Source: B8-G4 sp033720735
Lineage (GTDB): Bacteria > Bacteroidota > Bacteroidia > Chitinophagales > Saprospiraceae
DNA length: 16,213 nucleotides
Assembly (NCBI GenBank): GCA_033720735.1
Contig: JAWWBX010000076.1
Coordinates: 1 to 16,213 of the forward strand
Direction: 5' to 3'
In this document: positions 7,065-12,632 of the stretch, in pieces
Layout: every line of letters starts with the position of its first letter
How positions within the stretch are numbered: the stretch's first letter is position 1
Position numbers and translations under genes: made by a program
Notes under the pieces: model-generated
Database searches by the model: none
The model's input: only the letters and a program-made list of their open reading frames with translations
Told to the model about the DNA's origin: nothing

Positions 7065-7414
7065 GGATTGAGCGCGTTCCGCGCAGCCTCTACGGTCTTG
7101 CGGGCATTTCCGACAAAGACCTGATCGTCGATGACCAGGACCGGTCGTTTGAGAAAGGTGTATTCGTCTAGGATCAACCTGCGATAGTCATCCTCTGATA
7201 GATCCTGCTCACCGAGCCCCATTGACCGGTACTTGCGCGCCCGCCTTGAGAAGAGGGCCTCATAGGAGCCGACCTGACCTGCGATCCGGTCAAGGTCCTC
7301 AGGACCGATATTTTCCTGCCTGATGTCCTGAAAGACGAAGCCCGGGAGCCCATAGAGCGTATCGATGATGCGCCGGCAGGTGTCGCAAGTCGACAGGTAG
7401 TAGATCTTGCGCAT
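7061..7414 (-). CDS. ArsC/Spx family thioredoxin-fold protein
   Basis: A 117-residue protein of the arsenate reductase (ArsC/YffB/Spx) family. The N-terminal strand MRKIYYLSTCDTCRRIID carries a CxxC motif at C10 and C13, the same positions as the redox switch of Spx. FQDIRQENIG follows, then a helical segment with SRRARKYRSMGL, and the C-terminal FLKRPVLVIDDQVFVGN with the family's cis-proline and conserved arginine. It may be a small thiol reductase or a redox regulator; arsenate reduction is not implied. The ATG lies 6 bases after the stop of the upstream transaldolase, so the two genes form an operon. No other arsenic-resistance gene is nearby. Confidence 0.87.
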   Translation of the reverse strand: MRKIYYLSTCDTCRRIIDTLYGLPGFVFQDIRQENIGPEDLDRIAGQVGSYEALFSRRARKYRSMGLGEQDLSEDDYRRLILDEYTFLKRPVLVIDDQVFVGNARKTVEAARNALNP

Positions 7415-7420
7415 GCCTGA

Positions 7421-8092
7421 TCAGGTCGCAGGCACCGATTCCCTGGCCTTGTGATAGTCGGCGAGGAATTTCTCCAGTCCGTTGTCTGTCAGCGGATGCT
7501 TGAGCATGCCCATGATCGACGCCAGCGGGCAGGTTACAATATCGGCGCCAGACTCGGCAGCCTGCACGATATGGCGCGAGCTGCGAATTGAAGCAGCGAG
7601 GATCTCGGTCTCGTACCCCTGGATGGCGAAGATCTCGGCGATCTGCCTGATCAGCGCCATGCCGTCCCAATTGATATCGTCGATCCGACCAATGAATGGT
7701 GACAGGTAGGTGGCCCCTGCTTTGGCTGCCAGGATGGCCTGTGCCGCTGAAAACACCAGTGTGCAGTTAGTACGGATGTCCCGGTCGGCGAACCAACGCA
7801 GCGCCTTGACGCCATCCTTGATCATGGGCACCTTGACCACGATATTGGGTGCGATGGCCGCCAGCTCACTGCCTTCCTTGATCATGCCCTCGAAGTCAGT
7901 GGCAATGACTTCTGCGCTCACGTCGCCCGCCACCAGCTCACAGATCTTGCGGTAATGTGCGCGGATTTGTTCGTCCCCGGCAATGCCTTCTTTGGCCATC
8001 AGGGACGGGTTGGTAGTGACGCCATCGAGGATCCCCAGTTCTTTGGCTTCCCGGATGTGATCGAGGTTGGCGGTATCTATGAAGAACTTCAT
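7421..8092 (-). CDS. tal: Transaldolase, TalC / fructose-6-phosphate aldolase-like family
   Basis: A 223-residue cytosolic class I aldolase with a TIM-barrel fold, of the short TalC/FSA type. It begins MKFFIDTANL (D6), then GVTTNPSL (N28) and NIVVKVPM, where K87 is the Schiff-base lysine equivalent to K85 of E. coli FSA. SPFIGRIDD carries a phenylalanine (F133) at the position that is tyrosine in true fructose-6-phosphate aldolases and phenylalanine in transaldolases, so transaldolase activity in the non-oxidative pentose phosphate pathway is more likely. A strong promoter match lies 36 bp upstream, and the ArsC-like gene follows in the same operon. Automated pipelines may call it fsa. Confidence 0.93.
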   Translation of the reverse strand: MKFFIDTANLDHIREAKELGILDGVTTNPSLMAKEGIAGDEQIRAHYRKICELVAGDVSAEVIATDFEGMIKEGSELAAIAPNIVVKVPMIKDGVKALRWFADRDIRTNCTLVFSAAQAILAAKAGATYLSPFIGRIDDINWDGMALIRQIAEIFAIQGYETEILAASIRSSRHIVQAAESGADIVTCPLASIMGMLKHPLTDNGLEKFLADYHKARESVPAT

Positions 8093-8127
8093 CTATGCAA
8101 ATTTTTCACATATAAAAATATTCAATG

Positions 8128-8158
8128 CAAAAGTAGAAATTAGCCAGGCACAATACAA
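8128..8158 (-). promoter_or_regulatory. Candidate promoter of the transaldolase / ArsC-like operon
   Basis: The minus strand has TTG (complement of 8156-8158), 20 bases, then TACTTTTG (8128-8135), an exact match to the Bacteroidota -7 box TAnnTTTG at standard spacing. It lies 36 bp before the transaldolase ATG. It is among the better promoter matches in the window. Confidence 0.6.
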
Positions 8159-8251
8159 CGTCTGGATGGTTTATCACGTGCATTCTTCACGGCGCCACCC
8201 GGGTGCCGGCCCTGCCCCGGACAATCGCCGCATTGCAGAAGCCAGCGCATC

Positions 8252-8839
8252 ATGAACGAACGACCGGTGCTGCGCTTGACGGAACGCGGTGACGTGCGCG
8301 AGATCCTCCGCATCTACGCACCGTACATTCTTGAACACTGGACCTCATTCGAAGAACGCGTGCCGGACGAAGCCGGTATGTGGAGCCGGATTGCGCTCGG
8401 GGACTATCCCTGGCTTTCCGCCGTAACACCTGCCGGGCTCGCCGGCTATGCCTATGCCGGCCCGCACCGCCAGCGCGCTGCCTACCGCTGGTCGTGTGAG
8501 GTGAGTGTCTATGTGGATCACCCGTGGCTGCGCCGTGGGTTGGCCAGCCGGCTGTACGGCTGTCTGTTTGCCCTTTTGCAGGCGCAGGGCCTGCATCTGG
8601 CACTGGCGGGCGTGGTCGTCCCGAATCCGCCAAGCATGGCGTTTCACCAGGCCCTGGGTTTTGAGGTCGTCGGCACCTATCGCAACATCGGGTACAAGCA
8701 GGGTGCCTGGCGGGACGTCTGCTGGCTGCAGAAACAACTGATCCCGGCAGTGGGTGAGCCCGGGCCCTTACGGCCGTTTCACGATCTGGATGCCAAACTG
8801 ATCAGGGATATTCTGGAGGAGGGAAATAAAAAAGGATGA
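8252..8839 (+). CDS. GNAT family N-acetyltransferase (phosphinothricin acetyltransferase-like)
   Basis: A 195-residue acetyl-CoA-dependent acyltransferase. Early motifs LRLTERGDVREILRIYAPYI and WTSFEERVP match the Pat/YncA subfamily. The acetyl-CoA-binding loop is WLRRGLASRLY (92-102), and VPNPPSMAFHQALGFEVVG plus RNIGYKQGAWRDVCWLQ is the subfamily's C-terminal signature. Relatives acetylate the amino group of amino-acid-like compounds such as phosphinothricin or methionine sulfoximine; the natural substrate here is unknown. About 30 residues extend past the usual end. The final codons (Lys-Lys-Gly-stop) lie over the terminator T-run and 3' end of the antisense SRP RNA gene. No clear promoter was seen in the 159 bp upstream. 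Confidence 0.9.
   Translation: MNERPVLRLTERGDVREILRIYAPYILEHWTSFEERVPDEAGMWSRIALGDYPWLSAVTPAGLAGYAYAGPHRQRAAYRWSCEVSVYVDHPWLRRGLASRLYGCLFALLQAQGLHLALAGVVVPNPPSMAFHQALGFEVVGTYRNIGYKQGAWRDVCWLQKQLIPAVGEPGPLRPFHDLDAKLIRDILEEGNKKG
8828..8833 (-). terminator. Terminator T-run of the SRP RNA
   Basis: Directly after the closing helix of the RNA (TCTCATCC) the minus strand has six T residues, then ATTT. Together with the 8-bp terminal helix this may act as the intrinsic terminator. The same bases encode lysine codons of the convergent acetyltransferase. Confidence 0.55.
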
Positions 8840-8929
8840 GAAACTATATCGCACCGCTACAACCTCCTACCCTTGCTGCGTTTCCGCCCTGGGGGAGTTC
8901 AGAGGGAGCTGGTCGTACAGCTCTCATCC
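8834..8929 (-). ncRNA. ffs: Signal recognition particle RNA, small bacterial type (4.5S)
   Basis: The minus strand carries the conserved apical domain of SRP RNA: CCCCAGGGCGGAAACGCAGC followed by AAGGGTAGGAG, with the GGAA tetraloop and the AGCA internal-loop side that binds the Ffh M domain. The ends GGATGAGA and TCTCATCC form a perfect 8-bp closing helix, which sets the boundaries and gives a 96-nt RNA. A -7 box lies 4 bases upstream and a T-run immediately downstream. With Ffh and FtsY it targets nascent membrane and secreted proteins to the translocon. The 3' six bases overlap the stop end of the convergent acetyltransferase gene. Confidence 0.92.
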
Positions 8930-8933
8930 GGCG

Positions 8934-8941
8934 CAAATATA
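8934..8941 (-). promoter_or_regulatory. -7 promoter box of the SRP RNA gene
   Basis: The minus strand reads TATATTTG, an exact match to TAnnTTTG, followed by CGCC and then the mature 5' end. The spacing fits transcription starting at the RNA 5' end. No good -33 box is visible upstream, where the sequence is the end of the RluA-type gene. Confidence 0.6.
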
Positions 8942-8950
8942 TATACATTC

Positions 8951-9646
8951 TCAGTCTCGCGGAACCGGCAGCACCGAAGTGGTCAGCTGCCACTCCGCCA
9001 GGTCCGGGACCGGCGCCGAAATCGTCAATAGCTCGCGTTTGACCGGGTGCTCGAAACTGAGCGTCCAGGCGTGCAGGAGGAGGGCCTGCGGGTTGGAGAT
9101 CTTGCGTCCCCCGTACTTGACATCCCCGGCGATCGGACACCGTTTGCTGCGCAGCATCACCCGCAATTGATGCGACCGCCCTGACAGCGGAAAGAGCCGT
9201 ATCAGGTAGAAGGGATCGGCAAAGCCGTGCACCTCGTAGTCGGTGATGGCTTTCTTCCCGCCTTGCACCGGGTCATCATGCCAATCGACGACATTCCGGT
9301 CATAGTCCTTGACGAGATATTGCACCACGCGTCCGCGCTCGGGTGACGGGCAGCGCGTGGTGAGCGCCCAATACGTCTTGCGCACCTGCCGGTCGTGAAA
9401 CAACCTGGTCATGCGCTCATGCCCTTTCGACGTGCGGCCCAACACCAGCACACCGCTGACCGGACGATCGATACGGTGGGCCGCCTTGATGAACACATTG
9501 CCAGGTTTGTTGTATTTCTCCTTGATATACGCTTTGACAAACTCCTCCATTGTCGGATCGCCGGTCTTGTCCCCGTGGGTCAGAACGCCGTTGGGCTTAT
9601 TGACGATGACCAGATGGTTATCTTCGTGCAGGATCTCCGGATGCAT
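8951..9646 (-). CDS. RluA-family RNA pseudouridine synthase (no S4 domain)
   Basis: A 231-residue enzyme that converts uridine to pseudouridine in rRNA or tRNA. It begins with the family's strand pattern ILHEDNHLVIVNKPNGVLTH. The catalytic motif is HRIDRPVSGVLVLGRT with the nucleophile D60. Later motifs are RKTYWAL, SGRSHQLRVML (conserved R and H-Q-I/L-R) and CPIAGDVKYGG. An N-terminal S4 RNA-binding domain is absent, as in TruC/YqcB-like or short RluA-like members, and the target uridine cannot be predicted. Its stop codon is 21 bp upstream of the SRP RNA 5' end, and it is divergent from mqnD. Confidence 0.92.
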   Translation of the reverse strand: MHPEILHEDNHLVIVNKPNGVLTHGDKTGDPTMEEFVKAYIKEKYNKPGNVFIKAAHRIDRPVSGVLVLGRTSKGHERMTRLFHDRQVRKTYWALTTRCPSPERGRVVQYLVKDYDRNVVDWHDDPVQGGKKAITDYEVHGFADPFYLIRLFPLSGRSHQLRVMLRSKRCPIAGDVKYGGRKISNPQALLLHAWTLSFEHPVKRELLTISAPVPDLAEWQLTTSVLPVPRD

Positions 9647-9659
9647 GGCGGGGTCTTTT

Positions 9660-9690
9660 CAAAATTAAGGGAATCTCGACGAACATGAAA
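9660..9690 (-). promoter_or_regulatory. Candidate promoter of the pseudouridine synthase gene, overlapping the mqnD start
   Basis: The minus strand reads TTTC (9687-9690), 19 bases, then TAATTTTG (9660-9667): an exact -7 box at ideal spacing with a -33 box one mismatch from TTTG. The -33 half overlaps the first codons of mqnD (ATG at 9685). The divergent gap is only 38 bp, so expression of the two genes may interfere. Confidence 0.55.
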
Positions 9691-10488
9691 CTCACCCTGG
9701 GCTTCTCCCCCTGCCCCAACGATACCTTCATGATGGAGGCGTTGGTGCACCGCAAGGTGGATGCAGACGAGCTCGAGTTTGACGTGCGGATCGCAGACGT
9801 CGAAACGCTCAACGAGTGGGCCCTGGAGGGTCAGCTCGATGTCACCAAAGTGAGTTTCCATGCCTATCTCAAGATCATGCAGGAATACAGTCTGCTCTCG
9901 TCCGGGGCAGCACTGGGATTCGGATGTGGGCCATTGCTCATTGCGCGCCAACCGCTGAGTGAAGACGTGATCAACCAGGGCCCGGTGGCGATCCCCGGCA
10001 CGCATACCACGGCACACATGCTCTTTCGCCTCCGCTATCCTGCTGCACAGCGCAAACAATTCATGGTCTTCTCGGACATCGAGGATGCCGTCGTCAACGG
10101 GTCTGCCGTCGCGGGCGTGATCATCCACGAAAACAGATTTACCTACCAGGACAAGGGCCTGCATTGCATTGAGGATCTTGGCACCTTTTGGGAGCGCGAA
10201 ACCGGAACCCCGATCCCGCTGGGAGCCTTTGTCGCGCGGACCACGCTTGGTGCCGGTCAGATCCGGCGAATCGAGACTCTGATCAGGCAAAGTATCCAAC
10301 ATGCGTTTGCCCAGCCCGAAAGTACCATGCCGTATGTCCGCGCACATGCCCAGGAAATGGACCAGCAGGTCATGCAACAACACATCAACACCTACGTGAA
10401 TACCTTCAGCCTGGACCTCGGATCGGAAGGCCTCAAAGCCGTGCAGCGCCTGCAGGCCCGGGCTTATCAGGCCGGGTTGATGCGCTAA
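9685..10488 (+). CDS. mqnD: 1,4-dihydroxy-6-naphthoate synthase MqnD (futalosine menaquinone pathway)
   Basis: A 267-residue protein with a periplasmic-binding-protein-like fold. The diagnostic motif is GFSPCPNDTFMMEAL near the N-terminus (about 6-20). Other family landmarks are DVTKVSFHAYLKI (about 52-64), GFGCGPLLI (about 78-86), IPGTHTTAHML and AGVIIHENRFTY. MqnD converts cyclic dehypoxanthinyl futalosine to 1,4-dihydroxy-6-naphthoate on the alternative menaquinone route. None of the other mqn genes is in the window, which is common because they are often scattered. The related MqnA has a different N-terminal motif, so MqnD is preferred. The start ATG is the first methionine and begins the conserved strand. 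Confidence 0.93.
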   Translation: MKLTLGFSPCPNDTFMMEALVHRKVDADELEFDVRIADVETLNEWALEGQLDVTKVSFHAYLKIMQEYSLLSSGAALGFGCGPLLIARQPLSEDVINQGPVAIPGTHTTAHMLFRLRYPAAQRKQFMVFSDIEDAVVNGSAVAGVIIHENRFTYQDKGLHCIEDLGTFWERETGTPIPLGAFVARTTLGAGQIRRIETLIRQSIQHAFAQPESTMPYVRAHAQEMDQQVMQQHINTYVNTFSLDLGSEGLKAVQRLQARAYQAGLMR

Positions 10489-10605
10489 CCCAGCTTTCTT
10501 CCCGCTATTTTCTGAGACGTCTGTTCAAGACACCTGAATATCAGCTCCTGACCTTCCGCTGATTACATATTAAATTTTTTTTAAAATTATAATTGTGTAA
10601 AAATT

Positions 10606-10646
10606 AGTTAACTACATATTTTAAATATTCATAATATGTTTTAACT
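10606..10646. repeat. AT-rich imperfect inverted repeat
   Basis: AGTTAA (10606-10611) pairs with TTAACT (10641-10646). After a small 2x1 internal loop, ACATATT (10614-10620) pairs with AATATGT (10633-10639), leaving a 12-base centre. It sits just upstream of a possible promoter and the first terminator. It could be an operator or DNA-bending site. The pairing is visible, but palindromes arise easily in DNA this AT-rich. Confidence 0.4.
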
Positions 10647-10700
10647 TAGCGTCAGTGTAAGTTTTGGTTATTAATGGAAATTCTAACGCCGAATCCGGCG

Positions 10701-10729
10701 GGCTCGTGAAAAGTCACGAGCCTTTTTTT
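10701..10729 (+). terminator. Strong intrinsic terminator 1 in the mqnD-ald gap
   Basis: GGCTCGTGA (10701-10709), loop AAAG, TCACGAGCC (10714-10722): a perfect 9-bp GC-rich stem followed by seven T residues. A second perfect hairpin, CGCCG/CGGCG (10687-10700), abuts it with no linker, so the two could stack coaxially. The distance from the mqnD stop is over 200 bp. Confidence 0.85.
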
Positions 10730-10781
10730 CCCCTCTTGCACGCACAGATACGGATCTTAGTTTTAGTTATACTTTCCAAGA

Positions 10782-10808
10782 GGCCTGGTAGATGTACCGG
10801 GCCTTTTT
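10782..10808 (+). terminator. Strong intrinsic terminator 2 in the mqnD-ald gap
   Basis: GGCCTGGTA (10782-10790), loop GATG, TACCGGGCC (10795-10803), a 9-bp stem with one G-T wobble, followed by five T residues. The upstream A-rich bases (CAAGA) can extend pairing into the T-run. It follows terminator 1 by 52 bp in the same direction. Confidence 0.8.
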
Positions 10809-10919
10809 CATTTCCCACCTTGGTTCAGCTCTCACAGTGCCTGCAATCTCGTTCAAGTGACAGGTGATCTGAATATGTCTATCTCGTTGAAAATCATACT
10901 GGTTATGAAAAACATTTAG

Positions 10920-10934
10920 AATTTCGACGAAATT
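10920..10934. repeat. Short palindrome upstream of ald
   Basis: AATTTCG, one base, CGAAATT: a perfect 7-bp inverted repeat followed by a partial third copy (TTCGAAAT, ending at 10940). It lies about 80-90 bp upstream of the ald -7 box. Its symmetry and length suit a dimeric regulator such as an Lrp/AsnC protein, but no direct evidence links it to one. Confidence 0.4.
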
Positions 10935-11012
10935 CGAAATACCACATTTGCAATGCCACGCCACACTCTCTGAATGTGACCCCCGGACCACGCCACTGTA
11001 AATCCGATATAT

Positions 11013-11020
11013 TACATTTG
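11013..11020 (+). promoter_or_regulatory. -7 promoter box upstream of ald
   Basis: TACATTTG exactly matches TAnnTTTG and lies 34 bp before the chosen ATG. A similar ACATTTGC occurs at about 10944-10951 without the leading T. No clear TTTG is found at -33, which is typical of regulated promoters but also weakens the call. Confidence 0.5.
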
Positions 11021-11054
11021 CTAGTCCCTGAAAACACACCTTAAACACGTGTCT

Positions 11055-12167
11055 ATGATCATCGGCGTACCGAAGGAGATCAAGAAACAGGAAAACCGTA
11101 TTGCCCTCACCCCTGCCGGGGCGCTGGAACTCGTAAAACGCGGTCACACCGTCTTCGTCCAGGCGACAGGCGGCGACGCCAGCGGCTTTTCGGATGACAT
11201 GTACCGCGAGTCCGGTGCCGAGATCCTCCCAACCATCGAGGACATCTACGCACGGGCCGAGATGATCGTCAAGGTCAAGGAACCCATTGAGTCCGAATAC
11301 AGCCTGATCCGCGAGGGGCAACTCGTCTTCACCTACTTCCACTTTGCCTCGTACGAGCCGCTCACCAATGCCATGATCGACAGCGGCGCGGTGTGCCTGG
11401 CCTACGAAACGGTCGAACTCCCGGACCGCAGTCTGCCGCTCCTGATCCCCATGTCTGAGGTTGCCGGCCGGATGGCGGTGCAGGAAGGTGCCAAGTATCT
11501 GGAAAAGCCCCAGCTGGGGCGGGGGGTATTACTTGGCGGTGTACCTGGCGTACCGCCTGCCAAGGTATTGATCCTCGGCGGTGGCGTGGTCGGCACGCAA
11601 GCCGCCAAAATGGCCGCCGGGCTGGGCGCCCAGGTGACCATTCTCGATATCAACCTGGCCCGGCTCCGCTACCTGGCAGACGTGATGCCACCCAATGTCA
11701 CAACGCTCTACTCCAATGAATACACCATCCGCTGGCTCATCAAGAATCATGACCTCATCGTCGGCGCGGTGCTGATCCCGGGCGCGAAGGCACCCAGCCT
11801 GATCACGCGCGACATGCTCAAGGAGATGCGCGCCGGCACGGTGATGGTTGACGTCGCGGTCGACCAGGGCGGTTGTTTTGAGACCACCAAGCCGACCACC
11901 CATGAAGATCCGGTCTACGTGATCGACGATGTGGTCCACTACTGTGTGGCCAACATGCCGGGCGCTGTTCCGTACACGTCGACCATCGCTTTGACCAATG
12001 CCACATTGCCATATACGATCAAGCTGGCCAATGAAGGATGGGTGGCTGCCTGCCGTCAGGACCGGGCGCTGCGGTTGGGTCTCAATGTGGTCCAGGGCAA
12101 GGTCGTATACGCCGGTGTAGCAGAGGCATTCAACCTGACGCATGTGCCGGTTGAAGACGTCCTCTGA
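11055..12167 (+). CDS. ald: Alanine dehydrogenase
   Basis: A 370-residue enzyme that reversibly converts L-alanine to pyruvate, ammonia and NADH. Starting at the ATG (11055), not the GTG two codons upstream, the numbering places the known catalytic residues where the family has them: R15 (ENRIALTP), K75 (KVKEP), H96 (YFHFAS) and D270 (DVAVDQGG). The nucleotide-binding motif is ILGGGVVGTQAA (173-184). The C-terminal part with THEDPVYVIDDVVHYCVANM and GAVPYTSTIALTN is typical. Length equals the usual 370-375. It lies alone after a 566-bp regulatory region with a clear -7 box, and is followed by a small HTH gene on the same strand. With GDH it could balance ammonia and amino-group flow. Confidence 0.96.
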   Translation: MIIGVPKEIKKQENRIALTPAGALELVKRGHTVFVQATGGDASGFSDDMYRESGAEILPTIEDIYARAEMIVKVKEPIESEYSLIREGQLVFTYFHFASYEPLTNAMIDSGAVCLAYETVELPDRSLPLLIPMSEVAGRMAVQEGAKYLEKPQLGRGVLLGGVPGVPPAKVLILGGGVVGTQAAKMAAGLGAQVTILDINLARLRYLADVMPPNVTTLYSNEYTIRWLIKNHDLIVGAVLIPGAKAPSLITRDMLKEMRAGTVMVDVAVDQGGCFETTKPTTHEDPVYVIDDVVHYCVANMPGAVPYTSTIALTNATLPYTIKLANEGWVAACRQDRALRLGLNVVQGKVVYAGVAEAFNLTHVPVEDVL

Positions 12168-12279
12168 CCCGGATTTTTCGACCTGCGCGTGAACAATGGC
12201 GCTTCCCGAAATTTTTCTATTTTACACATCGTTACATACGAGTGACATTTTCCTAATTACTAATTCAAACTGTTTCTTT

Positions 12280-12552
12280 ATGTACATCACATTTAAGGAA
12301 CTGCGCCAGATCAAGCACAGCTTGCCGACTGGCAGTGTCAAGAGAATTGCCGAGGAATTGAATGTGGAAGAACAGACCGTACGCAATTACTTTGGCGCAC
12401 AGAAGTATCAGGATGGGCAGATTGTAGGAAAGCATATTCAGCCGGGTCCCGACGGTGGTTACGTCGACCTGGAAGACGATACGATCCTCAACGTGGCAAA
12501 GCGCATCATTGCAGAGGCGCAAGCCGGTGTGGAAGCACCGAGCGAGAACTGA
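12280..12552 (+). CDS. Small helix-turn-helix DNA-binding protein
   Basis: A 90-residue protein. Residues about 17-40 (TGSVKRIAEELNVEEQTVRNYFGA, shown here in two parts: TGSVKRIAEELN and VEEQTVRNYFGA) read as a helix-turn-helix. The rest, with IQPGPDGGYVDLEDDTILNV, forms a short beta hairpin and a final helix. Similar small HTH proteins are widespread in Bacteroidota and have no assigned function. I chose the ATG at 12280 because MYITFKELRQIKHSLPTG starts the conserved part; the frame is open upstream to 12196 but that stretch is hydrophobic, AT-rich and not family-like. A strong terminator begins 2 bp after the stop. It may be a regulator of its own or of nearby genes. Confidence 0.8.
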   Translation: MYITFKELRQIKHSLPTGSVKRIAEELNVEEQTVRNYFGAQKYQDGQIVGKHIQPGPDGGYVDLEDDTILNVAKRIIAEAQAGVEAPSEN

Positions 12553-12553
12553 T

Positions 12554-12590
12554 ATCGGAAGATTCCGCAGCGGGTTTTCCGATTTTTTTT
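12554..12590 (+). terminator. Intrinsic terminator after the HTH gene
   Basis: ATCGGAA (12554-12560) pairs with TTCCGAT (12577-12583), with a small inner CCG/CGG hairpin, followed by a tract of T residues to 12590. It terminates rightward transcription before the convergent methyltransferase gene. Confidence 0.75.
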
Positions 12591-12632
12591 GCCCGTAAGC
12601 AACCTGTAGACAGCGATCTGCTGCCTGCCCGA

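Larger units (their letters stand above)
10489..11054. other. Gene-poor intergenic region between mqnD and ald
   Basis: A stretch of 566 bp with no convincing ordinary protein gene. From the left it holds about 70 bp of unremarkable sequence, then about 100 bp that is very AT-rich (10562-10660) with an imperfect palindrome. Two strong rightward intrinsic terminators follow (10701-10729 and 10782-10808), then about 110 bp without visible structure, a short palindrome (10920-10934), and the ald promoter box (11013-11020). An 11-codon reading frame (10674-10709) ends within the first terminator stem. Its base composition differs sharply from that of the flanking genes. Confidence 0.7.

Noticed and set aside
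9580..10383. 267-codon leftward reading frame antisense to mqnD
   Set aside because: It spans the mqnD-rluA junction and has no family features; mqnD and the pseudouridine synthase account for the region.
10664..10867. 67-codon reading frame across the tandem terminators
   Set aside because: It starts at a TTG, runs through both terminator hairpins and has no protein-like features.
12196..12279. 28-residue upstream extension of the small HTH protein
   Set aside because: The stretch is AT-rich intergenic sequence with a hydrophobic, unfamiliar translation; the conserved protein starts at 12280.
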